Origin: JANOGU01 sp031406135
GTDB taxonomy: Bacteria > Pseudomonadota > Alphaproteobacteria > Rhodobacterales > Rhodobacteraceae
Reading direction: 5' to 3'
NCBI GenBank assembly: GCA_031406135.1
Contig: JANOGU010000047.1
Coordinates: forward strand, 1 to 26,443
Length of the DNA stretch: 26,443 bases
Shown: piece after piece, positions 7,899-15,337 of the stretch
How the letters are laid out: the number at the start of each line of letters is the position of its first letter
How positions within the stretch are numbered: position 1 is the stretch's first letter
Notes under the pieces: generated by a model
Told to the model about the DNA's origin: nothing
The model's input: the letters and a program-made list of their open reading frames with translations, nothing else
Databases searched by the model: none
Position numbers and translations under genes: made by a program

Positions 7899-8935
7899 GT
7901 CGCCGATCCCAGCCGCAGGCCGACGCCGCCACGGGCCAGCAGCGGGCGCCACCAGGCCTCGTTGTCGAGATACCAGCGCACCGTCCGCCGCAGGCCTTCC
8001 TCCAGCGTGACCGATGGGCGCCAGCCCAGTTCGGCACGGAGGCGCGAAGGGTCGATGGCGTATCGCGCATCGTGCCCCGGGCGGTCGGCGACGAAGCTGA
8101 TCAGCCGGTCGTGCGGTGCGCCCTTCGGATGCATCTCGTCCATCAGCGCGCAGATCATCCGCACGAGGTCGATGTTGCGCGCCTCGCTCTCGCCGCCGAT
8201 GGCGTAGGAGCGCCCGGTGCGGCCGTTTTCCAGCACCAGAAGCAGCGCGTCGGCATGGTCCTCGACGTAGAGCCAGTCGCGCACGTTCTCGCCCGCACCA
8301 TAGACCGGGATCGGCCGGCCCATCAGCGCGTTCAGGATGACCACCGGCACCAGTTTTTCGGGAAAGTGGAACGGGCCGTAGTTGTTGGAACAGTTGGTCA
8401 GCACCACCGGCAGCCCGTAGGTCTCGTGCCAGGCCCGCACCAGATGGTCCGAGGCCGCCTTGGACGCCGAATAGGGGCTGCGCGGGTCGTAGGGGGTGGC
8501 CTCGGTGAACCTGCCCGTGGGGCCCAGCGAGCCGAAAACCTCGTCGGTGGAAATATGGTGGAAGCGGAAGCCCTGCGGCTTGCCGGCGCGCTGCCAGTGG
8601 CCGCGCACGGCCTCCAGCAGGTTGAACGTGCCGGTCACGTTCGTCGCGATGAACTCGCCCGGACCGTCGATCGAGCGGTCCACATGGCTTTCCGCGGCCA
8701 GGTGCATCACCGCCTCGGGCCGGTGCAGCGCCAGGACCTCGTCCAGCCGCGCCCGGTCGCGCAGGTCAGCCTGCTCGAAGCTGTAGAGGTTCGACCGCGC
8801 GACCTCTGCCACGTTCGCGAGGTTCGCCGCGTAGGTCAGGGCGTCGAGGTTCACCACCTCGTGTCCCCGTGCCACGGCCAGTCGCACCACCGCCGAGCCG
8901 ATGAACCCCGCGCCGCCCGTCACCAGGAGCTTCAC
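7895..8935 (-). CDS. rfbB: dTDP-glucose 4,6-dehydratase
   Basis: Second step of dTDP-L-rhamnose synthesis: NAD-dependent 4,6-dehydration of dTDP-glucose. The 346-residue short-chain dehydrogenase-like protein begins with the Rossmann motif TGGAGFIGS (6-14). It carries HLAAESHVDRSI (78-89), the STDEVFG catalytic block with T130-D131-E132, and Y155/K159 in PYSASKA. NCSNNYGPFHFPEKL and a VRDWLYVEDHADAL segment follow, both characteristic of RfbB. The start is a GTG at 8935 that overlaps the rfbC stop as GTGA; no better ATG exists nearby. The length is typical for the family. Confidence 0.96.
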   Translation of the reverse strand: MKLLVTGGAGFIGSAVVRLAVARGHEVVNLDALTYAANLANVAEVARSNLYSFEQADLRDRARLDEVLALHRPEAVMHLAAESHVDRSIDGPGEFIATNVTGTFNLLEAVRGHWQRAGKPQGFRFHHISTDEVFGSLGPTGRFTEATPYDPRSPYSASKAASDHLVRAWHETYGLPVVLTNCSNNYGPFHFPEKLVPVVILNALMGRPIPVYGAGENVRDWLYVEDHADALLLVLENGRTGRSYAIGGESEARNIDLVRMICALMDEMHPKGAPHDRLISFVADRPGHDARYAIDPSRLRAELGWRPSVTLEEGLRRTVRWYLDNEAWWRPLLARGGVGLRLGSAT

Positions 8936-9489
8936 GGCGCGAACCCGAACGGGCTCTGCCAGTCGCGCAGCCGCGGTGCGGCGCGGTCCTTGGCCGACAG
9001 GACCGGGTCGGCCATACCCCAGTCGATCCCGATGTCCGGATCGTCCCAGGCCACCGCGCCGTCGCAGTCTGGCGCGTAGACGTCCGAGCACTTGTACTGC
9101 ACCTCGGTCATCGCGGCGCGGGTGACGAAGCCATGCAGGAACCCTATCGGCACCAGCAGCTGCCGCCCGTTCTGCGGGGTCAGCTCCACGGCCACCCACT
9201 GTCCCCAGGTCGGCGACCCGGTGCGCACGTCCACCGCCACGTCGAGGATCGCGCCCGCGGTGCAGCGCACCAGCTTGTCCTGCGCGTGCGGCGGGCGCTG
9301 GTAGTGCAGGCCGCGCAGCGTGCCCGGTGCGGCCGACAGCGAGTGGTTGTCCTGCACGAAGCCGATGGTGACGCCCGCGGCCGCGGCCTTCGGCGCGTTC
9401 CACGTCTCGATGAACCAGCCCCGGTCGTCACCGAAGCGCTGCGGTGTCAGGATCAGCACGCCGGGCAGGCGGGTGGTCTCGATCTGCAT
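8932..9489 (-). CDS. rfbC: dTDP-4-dehydrorhamnose 3,5-epimerase
   Basis: Third step of dTDP-L-rhamnose synthesis, epimerising C3 and C5 of the 4-keto intermediate. The 185-residue cupin has the family pattern RFGDDRGWFIETW (18-30), QDNHSLS, TLRGLHYQ with catalytic H62, KLVRC, IPIGFLHGF-type segment VPIGFLHGFVT, and VQYKCSDVYAPDCD with the catalytic Tyr. The ATG at 9489 has GAGGGA 3 to 8 bases upstream. It is the first gene of the minus-strand rhamnose operon. rfbA, the thymidylyltransferase for the first step, is not in the window, so its product must come from elsewhere in the genome. Confidence 0.95.
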   Translation of the reverse strand: MQIETTRLPGVLILTPQRFGDDRGWFIETWNAPKAAAAGVTIGFVQDNHSLSAAPGTLRGLHYQRPPHAQDKLVRCTAGAILDVAVDVRTGSPTWGQWVAVELTPQNGRQLLVPIGFLHGFVTRAAMTEVQYKCSDVYAPDCDGAVAWDDPDIGIDWGMADPVLSAKDRAAPRLRDWQSPFGFAP

Positions 9490-9507
9490 GGTCCCTCGAA
9501 AAGCACA

Positions 9508-9523
9508 GCACCGGGTCCGGTGC
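9508..9523. promoter_or_regulatory. Palindrome just upstream of rfbC
   Basis: A perfect interrupted palindrome, GCACCGG-GT-CCGGTGC, lies 19 to 34 bases upstream of the rfbC start codon, in the 278-base divergent region between rfbC and the saccharopine genes. The position suits an operator or a leader hairpin. A second short palindrome, GCCGCCGGCGGC, follows near 9541. In GC-rich DNA such palindromes also arise by chance. Confidence 0.25.
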
Positions 9524-9767
9524 AACCGTCAACCGTCTCGCCGCCGCCGGCGGCGCCACCGCAGCCATGCACGGGATTGCGCCCCGAATCCGGCGGCAGT
9601 CCGACATGACCACGGCGCGGCGAAGTCCCGGTTAACGGCCCGGGTCAGAGATCGGCTGAAGATCGCCCCGGACCGGCGCGCAGGCGCGTCCGGCCCGTCG
9701 ATGCCACCCCCTGTTCCCCGCCGCCCGATCTGCTATCCCCGCGGGACCGAGGCGACGGGAGGCGGCG

Positions 9768-10832
9768 ATGGTGCATCTCTGGGTCCGGGCCGAGCAGCGC
9801 CCGAACGAGGAGCGCGTGGCGCTGATGCCCGAGGGCGCCGCCGCCCTGATCGCCGCCGGCCTGCACGTCACCGTCGAACGCTCGTCGGTCCGCGCGGTTC
9901 CCCTGCGGGGCTACATCGACGCCGGCTGCGCGATCGCGGCCGAGAATTCCTGGCCGACCGCGCCGGCCGACGCGATCATCTTCGGCGTCAAGGAACTGCC
10001 CGAGGACGGCACGCCGCTTCCCCACCGCCACATCCTCTTTGGCCATGCCTACAAGGGTCAGCCTGCCGGGCAGGTGCTGTTGCGGCGGTTCCGGGCCGGG
10101 GGCGGCACGCTCTACGACCTGGAATACCTGACCGACGCGACCGGCCGCCGCGTCGCCGCCTTCGGCTACTGGGCGGGCTACGCCGGCGCGGCGGTGGCGC
10201 TGCTGTGCCGCGCCGCGCAGGCCCGCGGCGGCGTCGCCGGGCCGGTCGGCCGGTTCCGCGACGAGGCCGCGCTGTGCGCCGCGGTGGCGGCGGAGATGAC
10301 CGGCCTCGCCCCGCCCACCGCGCTCGTGATCGGCGCGCTCGGCCGCGTCGGCACCGGGGCCGCGGACTTCTGCACCGCCATGGGCGTGCCGGTCACCCGC
10401 TGGGACATGGCCGAGACCGCGCAGGGCGGTCCGTTCCCGGAAGTGCTTGACCACACGGTATTTCTCAACTGCATCCTGGCCCGTCCCGGCTGCCCGGTCT
10501 TCGTCCCCGCGTCCGCCGTGACCGCCCCGCGCAAGCTGCGGGTGATCGGCGACATCGCCTGCGACCCGAGCTCGGACTTCTCGCCGGTCAAGGTCTACGA
10601 CCGGGTGACGACCTGGGCCGAGCCGGCGTTGCGCGTCCACGCCGAGCCGCCCCTCGACGTCACCGCCATCGACAACCTGCCCTCGCTGCTGCCGCTCGAA
10701 TCCTCCGCCGACTTCGCGGCCCAGCTGCTGCCATCGCTGCTGGCCCTGACCGATCTCGATCAAGGGGTCTGGGGCCGGGCGAAGGCGCTCTTCGACACCC
10801 ACACCGCCCATCTTCCAGGGAGCCACCCATGA
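9768..10832 (+). CDS. Saccharopine dehydrogenase, lysine-forming type (LYS1-like)
   Basis: Interconverts saccharopine with L-lysine plus 2-oxoglutarate using NAD. The 354-residue protein has the AlaDH/PNT-like N-terminal domain beginning WVRAEQRPNEERVALMPEGA. In FGVKELPED...LPHRHILFGHAYKGQ, K75 and H93 align with the catalytic Lys77 and His96 of yeast LYS1. ALVIGALGRVGTGAADFC is the nucleotide-binding turn (about 188-205), and AIDNLPSLLPLESSADFA matches the yeast end region with the conserved Asp. The ATG has GGGAGG 5 to 6 bases upstream. Its TGA overlaps the next gene's ATG. Because dapB is present, the likely direction is lysine degradation, i.e. saccharopine formation. That direction is inference. 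Confidence 0.88.
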   Translation: MVHLWVRAEQRPNEERVALMPEGAAALIAAGLHVTVERSSVRAVPLRGYIDAGCAIAAENSWPTAPADAIIFGVKELPEDGTPLPHRHILFGHAYKGQPAGQVLLRRFRAGGGTLYDLEYLTDATGRRVAAFGYWAGYAGAAVALLCRAAQARGGVAGPVGRFRDEAALCAAVAAEMTGLAPPTALVIGALGRVGTGAADFCTAMGVPVTRWDMAETAQGGPFPEVLDHTVFLNCILARPGCPVFVPASAVTAPRKLRVIGDIACDPSSDFSPVKVYDRVTTWAEPALRVHAEPPLDVTAIDNLPSLLPLESSADFAAQLLPSLLALTDLDQGVWGRAKALFDTHTAHLPGSHP

Positions 10833-11974
10833 CCATCCACTGGTGCGGCACCGGCCTGTCCTCCGGCCCCGGCCTCCGCCGTCTGATCGAGCGCGGCCAC
10901 CGCGTCACCGTCTGGAACCGCACGGTGGACAAGGCGCGGGAGGCCATCGCCGGCCTTGCCGCCGAGGTGCGCGCTTATACCCCTTCGGCGCTGGCCGAAG
11001 CCACCCACGCGGGCGACGTGGTGATTTCCATGCTGCCCGCCGACCAGCACCCCGCCATCGCCCGCACCTGCCTTGCGCATGGTGCGCATTTCGTCTCGTC
11101 CTCGTACATCGCGCCGGAGATGTGGGCGCTGAACGACGGTTTCCGCGACAAGGGACTGGTCTCGGTCAACGAGGTGGGGCTCGACCCCGGCATCGACCAC
11201 CTGATGGCGCATGATCTGGTGGCCGCCTACCGCGCCTCGCCGGCCTACAGTGCCGACAACGTGATCAGCTTCACCTCCTACTGCGGCGGCGTGCCGAAGC
11301 TCGCCAACGCCTTCCGCTACAAGTTCTCGTGGTCACCGCTGGGCGTGCTGAAGGCGCTGCGCTCGCCCTCGCGCTCGATCCGGCACTTCACCGAACTGAA
11401 GGTGGCACGGCCCTGGGATGCGATCACCCGCTACGACGCGCCGCTGCCGGTGCCGGAGAGTTTCGAGGTCTATCCCAACCGCGATTCGCTGCCGTTCATC
11501 TCCGAGTATCGGTTTGATCCGGAATGGAAGATCAAGGACTTCGTGCGCGGCACGATCCGGCTGCACGGCTGGGCCGAAGCCTGGGCGCCGGTCTTCGCCG
11601 AGATCGAGACGCTGCACGGACCGGAGGGCGAGGCGCGGCTGGCCGCGATGGCCGCCGATTTCTGGGCAAGGAACGCCTACGACGGTCCGGACGATCCCGA
11701 CCGTGTGGTCCTGTTCGTGGCGCTCCGGGCCGAACGCGAGGGCAAGCCGGTGTTCCACCGCACCTGGGCGCTGGATGCCTGGGGCGACGTACGCGGCACG
11801 GCGATGGGGCGGCTGGTGTCGGTACCGGTGTCGCTGGCGGTGGAATCGGTCCTGAACCGCGAGATTGCCGCCGGCGTCCACCCCGCGCCGCACGATCCGC
11901 GGCTGGTGACGCGCTGGCTGGAAGAAGTGGGGCATCTTGCGCAATACATGTCCCGCATCGACCACCTTGCCTGA
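10829..11974 (+). CDS. Saccharopine dehydrogenase, glutamate-forming type (LYS9-like)
   Basis: Oxidises saccharopine to L-glutamate and allysine (2-aminoadipate semialdehyde), or the reverse. The 381-residue protein opens with a nucleotide-binding turn WCGTGLSSGPGLRRL. NEVGLDPGIDHLMAHDL (about 112-128) and SYCGGVPKLANAFRYKFSWSP (about 150-170) correspond to the LYS9 blocks NEIGLDPGIDH and CGGLPAP...YKFSWSP. The ATG overlaps the stop of the lysine-forming gene (ATGA), so both are made together. In plants and animals the two activities are usually one fused LKR/SDH protein; here they are separate, as in yeast. It is shorter than yeast LYS9 (446 residues). Confidence 0.87.
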   Translation: MTIHWCGTGLSSGPGLRRLIERGHRVTVWNRTVDKAREAIAGLAAEVRAYTPSALAEATHAGDVVISMLPADQHPAIARTCLAHGAHFVSSSYIAPEMWALNDGFRDKGLVSVNEVGLDPGIDHLMAHDLVAAYRASPAYSADNVISFTSYCGGVPKLANAFRYKFSWSPLGVLKALRSPSRSIRHFTELKVARPWDAITRYDAPLPVPESFEVYPNRDSLPFISEYRFDPEWKIKDFVRGTIRLHGWAEAWAPVFAEIETLHGPEGEARLAAMAADFWARNAYDGPDDPDRVVLFVALRAEREGKPVFHRTWALDAWGDVRGTAMGRLVSVPVSLAVESVLNREIAAGVHPAPHDPRLVTRWLEEVGHLAQYMSRIDHLA

Positions 11975-11986
11975 CAGGAGCCCCCG

Positions 11987-13027
11987 ATGCGCCTGATCCC
12001 CCTCGGCAAGTCCGGCTTGAAGGTCAGCGAGTTCTGCCTCGGTACCATGACCTTCGGCAGCCAGACCGACGAGGCGGGGTCGCACGCCCAGATCGCGCTG
12101 GCGCTCGACCGCGGCATGACCTTCTGGGACACGGCCGAGATGTATCCCACCAACCCGGTCAAGGTCGATTGGGCAGGAGATAGCGAGCGCATTCTCGGCC
12201 GCTGGTTCGCGCAGGCCGGCGGCCGCGACAAGGTCGTGCTGGCAACCAAGGTCAGCGGCAACGGGATGAGCTTCGTGCGCGGCGGATCGGACATCACCGG
12301 CGCCTCGCTGCGGGCGGCGCTGGAAGGGTCGCTGCGGCGGCTGCAGACCGACTACGTCGACCTCTACCAGCTGCACTGGCCGAACCGCGGCTCGTACCAC
12401 TTCCGCCAGATGTGGACCTATGCGCCGGGCAGCGACCGCGCCGGGTTCCTGGCTCATGCCGAAGACGTGCTCGACACCTGTGCCGTGCTGATCGCCGAGG
12501 GCAAGCTGCGGGCAGTGGGGCTGTCGAACGAAACCGTCTGGGGCAGCGCGCAGTGGCTGCGGCTGGCCGAGGCGCGCGGCCTTCCCCGCATGGCCTCGGT
12601 GCAAAACGAATACTCGCTCCTGTGCCGCGTCTTCGACACCGACTTCGCCGAACTGGCGGCGATGGAGGATATGCCGCTGCTGGCCTTCTCGACCCTCGGC
12701 ACCGGCCTTCTGACCGGCAAATACCAGGGCGACGTGACGCCCGCCGGGTCGCGCCGGTCGTTCACGCCCGGCCTTGGCGGCCGCACCACGCCGCGCGCCT
12801 TCGCCGCCGTCGCGGCCTACCACGACCTTGCCCGCCGCCATGGGCTTGACCCGGTGCAGATGGCCATCGCCTTCTGCCGGTCGCGCGCTTTCCGCTGCAT
12901 CCCGATCCTCGGCGCCACCACCGTGGCGCAGCTGGAGCGGCAGCTCGGCGCCGCCGACCTGCGGCTTTCCGCCGATGTGCTGCGCGAGATCGACGCCGTC
13001 CACCGCGACCAGCCGTTGCCCTACTGA
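11987..13027 (+). CDS. Aldo/keto reductase (Tas-like)
   Basis: An NADPH-dependent oxidoreductase of the AKR superfamily, closest in pattern to the E. coli Tas group, of unknown substrate. The 346-residue TIM barrel shows the catalytic tetrad D48 and Y53 in FWDTAEMYP, K88 in VVLATKVSG and H130 in DLYQLHWPNR. The C-terminal GATTVAQLERQL cofactor segment is also present. The start ATG has CAGGAG about 6 bases upstream. It begins 12 bases after the glutamate-forming saccharopine dehydrogenase and so probably shares its transcript. A role in handling allysine is conceivable but nothing in the sequence shows it. Confidence 0.9.
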   Translation: MRLIPLGKSGLKVSEFCLGTMTFGSQTDEAGSHAQIALALDRGMTFWDTAEMYPTNPVKVDWAGDSERILGRWFAQAGGRDKVVLATKVSGNGMSFVRGGSDITGASLRAALEGSLRRLQTDYVDLYQLHWPNRGSYHFRQMWTYAPGSDRAGFLAHAEDVLDTCAVLIAEGKLRAVGLSNETVWGSAQWLRLAEARGLPRMASVQNEYSLLCRVFDTDFAELAAMEDMPLLAFSTLGTGLLTGKYQGDVTPAGSRRSFTPGLGGRTTPRAFAAVAAYHDLARRHGLDPVQMAIAFCRSRAFRCIPILGATTVAQLERQLGAADLRLSADVLREIDAVHRDQPLPY

Positions 13028-13071
13028 TGGGGCTTGCGGTCCGGTGCGGGAAGCGGGGTAGCCTGGCCGCG

Positions 13072-13662
13072 ATGCGCCGCCTGATCCTGCCCTGTCTCCT
13101 GACGCTCGCCGCCTGCACCCTGGCCACGCCGGGGTCCGGCCCGGCGACCGGGGAGATCACCGTCACCCCGCTTGCCCCGCCGGGCGCCGGCAGCAACCCC
13201 GATGCCGCGCCTGCCGCAGAGGACGCGGCCGCGACGCCCGATGCCGAAGCCGAAGCGGCGGCCCCGGCCACCGAAGACCCCGCCCCCGCTGCCGGCGAGA
13301 CGCCCGACGCGGCGGAGGCCGGGGAACCCGCTGCCGCGGAACCGGCGGCGGCGGAGGGGACCGGGGCCGACGCCCCCGAGGCCGACGCGGCGGAGGCCGG
13401 GCCCGCCATCGAACCCGCCCCGCCCCTCTCGCCGGAAGCAAAGGCCTGCGAGCGCCGCAACGGCACCTGGGCGAAGACCCCGTCGGGAGGAAATGTCTGC
13501 GTCCGCAGGACGCGCGACGCCGGCAAGGTCTGCACACGCGAATCGCAATGCGAGGGCCTCTGCCTCGCCCGATCCGGCACCTGCGCCCCGATCACGCCGG
13601 CCTTCGGCTGCAACGACATCCTGCAGGACGACGGCAGTAGGGTGACGTTGTGCCTCGACTGA
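13072..13662 (+). CDS. Lipoprotein with an Ala/Pro/Glu-rich stalk and a Cys-rich C-terminal domain
   Basis: I do not recognise the family. The 196-residue precursor begins MRRLILPCLLTLAACTLA, a clear lipoprotein signal with the lipidated Cys at residue 15. Residues 35-125 are a low-complexity stretch of Ala, Pro, Glu, Asp and Gly that looks like a flexible periplasmic linker. The last 70 residues form a compact domain with eight cysteines (CERRNGTW...NVCVRR...KVCTRESQCEGLCLARSGTC...FGC...LC), which suggests four disulfides. The ATG at 13072 fits the signal peptide. An in-frame ATG at 13027, overlapping the aldo/keto reductase stop, would spoil it. The end overlaps the following lipoprotein gene. 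Confidence 0.75.
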   Translation: MRRLILPCLLTLAACTLATPGSGPATGEITVTPLAPPGAGSNPDAAPAAEDAAATPDAEAEAAAPATEDPAPAAGETPDAAEAGEPAAAEPAAAEGTGADAPEADAAEAGPAIEPAPPLSPEAKACERRNGTWAKTPSGGNVCVRRTRDAGKVCTRESQCEGLCLARSGTCAPITPAFGCNDILQDDGSRVTLCLD

Positions 13663-14126
13663 TCCTTGCGCTGGCGCTGGTGCTCGCGGCCTGCGCCCCG
13701 CCGCAGGGCGGCTACCGCGACACCGCCGTCCCGATGTTCTCCGCAGCCCTTCTCGACTCTGCCCGCCTGCCCGGCCGCTGGGACGAGGCCGCGGCCTTCG
13801 GCGGCGCGTCCTGCCCGGGCGGCGGGGTGACCATCGGCGCCGACCTGGCGGTCAGCGGCACGCTCTGCCTCGGCGGCACCCCGGTGCCGGTCTCCGGCCG
13901 CCTGACCCCGTCCGGGCCGGGCCGGTTCGACCTGGCCGGAACCGGCGCCTGGTGGGTGCTCTGGGTCGACAGCGGCTACCGCACGCTCGCCATCGGCACG
14001 CCGGACGGCAGCTGGGGCGTCGTCCTCGACCGCGACGGCGGGCTGCCCGACGACCGCCTGCGCGCGGCGGCGGAGCTGTTCGATTTCAACGGCTACCGCA
14101 CCGGAGAGCTGGCGCGGGTCCGCTAG
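13650..14126 (+). CDS. Lipocalin-like lipoprotein
   Basis: A 158-residue lipoprotein precursor: MPRLILALALVLAACAPPQG carries a lipobox with Cys at residue 15. The mature part has LPGRWDEAAAFGG near residue 40, which matches the lipocalin G-x-W signature seen in bacterial Blc-type proteins. GTGAWWVLWVDSGYRTLAIGTPDGSWGVVLDR near 98-129 matches the later strands, and DFNGYRTGEL the end. Lipocalins bind small hydrophobic molecules; the ligand is unknown. The start is a GTG at 13650, 13 bases inside the preceding lipoprotein gene, so the two are probably coupled. The length is slightly below typical Blc. Confidence 0.75.
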   Translation: MPRLILALALVLAACAPPQGGYRDTAVPMFSAALLDSARLPGRWDEAAAFGGASCPGGGVTIGADLAVSGTLCLGGTPVPVSGRLTPSGPGRFDLAGTGAWWVLWVDSGYRTLAIGTPDGSWGVVLDRDGGLPDDRLRAAAELFDFNGYRTGELARVR

Positions 14127-14193
14127 TCCGATCGGATCGCCCGGGCCGCGCGAGGGGTTTTCCCCCGGGGACTGGCGCGCTAGGCAGGGCGCC

Positions 14194-15315
14194 ATGCGAT
14201 CCCCGCGCCTCTGGCTGACCGCCGCCATCGCCATCGTCGGCGCGAATTCGCTGGCGCTGTCGCCGATTGCCGCGGCGATCGGCGCCGATATTGGCGCGCC
14301 GGCGGCGGATGTCGTGTTCGCCGGCGCGCTCTTCGGCGGCGGAACCGCGGCCTCGGCGCTGGGGCTGGCGCCCTTTGCCGACCGGCTGGGCCTGGCGCGG
14401 GCGCTGGTGGCCGCCGTGGCGCTGCTGGCCCTGTCCCTGCTGGCAATGGCCCTGGCGACGGGCGCCACCGGCCTGTGGCTGGCGCAGGGGCTGGCGGGCA
14501 TCGCCTCGGGCGTGGCCCTGCCCACGACCTACGGACTTGCCAGCGCCTCGGCACCCGAAGGGCAGGCCAGCCGCTACATGGGGCAGGTGCTCACCGGCTG
14601 GACGATCAGCATGGTGTTCGGCGCCTCACTGGCCGCGCTGGTGACCGACACCCTCGGCTGGCGCTGGGTCTATGCCGGGCTGGCCTGCGCCGGGGCTGGG
14701 GTGGTCCTGGGGCTGGTCCGCGCCAGGCTGCCCGACCCGCCCGCGGCACCGGGCGCCTCGCCGCTGGCCGCGCTGCGGGTGCCCGGGCTCGGGCCGGCGC
14801 TGGCGACGTGTTTCCTGTACATGTTCGCCTTCTACGGGCTCTACGCCTATCTCGGCACGCATCTGACCCTGGGCCTGGGCACCTCGACCTCGGTCGCCGG
14901 CCTGGCGCCGCTGGTCTACGGCATCGGCTTCGGCGCCTCGGCCGTGCTCGACCCGCTGATCGACCGCCACGGGCTGGCGCGGATGCTGCCGGTCGGGCTG
15001 TCGGTGCTGATCGTCCAGTATGCCGCGCTGGCCGCGCTGGCCTTCCACCCGGCTGGCGTGATGGGGCTCTGCCTCACCTGGGGGCTGGTCAACCACTTCT
15101 GCCTGAACATGATCCTCGGCCGCCTCGCCGGCCTCGATCCGGCGCGGCGGGCCGCGATCCTGGGGCTGAACTCCGGCGTGACCTACGTGGCGCTGTCGGT
15201 CGCAACCTGGGCCCACGGCCTGGCCTTCGCCGGCGGCGGGCTGGCGGCGATGAGCCTGCTGTCGGCGGCGGCGATTGCCACGGCGCTGGGGCTGACCGTC
15301 GGGCAGCGGCCCTGA
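14194..15315 (+). CDS. MFS transporter
   Basis: A 373-residue inner-membrane protein with about twelve hydrophobic helices and the two-half layout of the major facilitator superfamily. The loop after helix 2 contains FADRLGLARALVA, a version of the MFS motif A (G-x-x-x-D-R-x-G-R-R). GQGLAGI-type segment AQGLAGIASGVALPT marks helix 4, and PEGQASRYMGQVL follows. The central loop is short, around RLPDPPAAPGASPL. The substrate cannot be read from the sequence; the overall form resembles drug or sugar efflux members. It starts 67 bases after the lipocalin-like gene and is convergent with pncB. Confidence 0.88.
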   Translation: MRSPRLWLTAAIAIVGANSLALSPIAAAIGADIGAPAADVVFAGALFGGGTAASALGLAPFADRLGLARALVAAVALLALSLLAMALATGATGLWLAQGLAGIASGVALPTTYGLASASAPEGQASRYMGQVLTGWTISMVFGASLAALVTDTLGWRWVYAGLACAGAGVVLGLVRARLPDPPAAPGASPLAALRVPGLGPALATCFLYMFAFYGLYAYLGTHLTLGLGTSTSVAGLAPLVYGIGFGASAVLDPLIDRHGLARMLPVGLSVLIVQYAALAALAFHPAGVMGLCLTWGLVNHFCLNMILGRLAGLDPARRAAILGLNSGVTYVALSVATWAHGLAFAGGGLAAMSLLSAAAIATALGLTVGQRP

Positions 15316-15337
15316 CCGGGTCACTGCTGCAGACCGC

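Noticed and set aside
11333..13003. Long minus-strand frame of 556 codons opposite the saccharopine and aldo/keto reductase genes
   Set aside because: It lies opposite two well-identified genes, is Arg/His/Gly-rich as expected of a shadow in GC-rich DNA, and has no domain.
14127..14193. Terminator after the lipocalin-like gene (GGGG-TTTT-CCCC)
   Set aside because: The stem is only four pairs and there is no T run after it, so it is too weak to report as a terminator.
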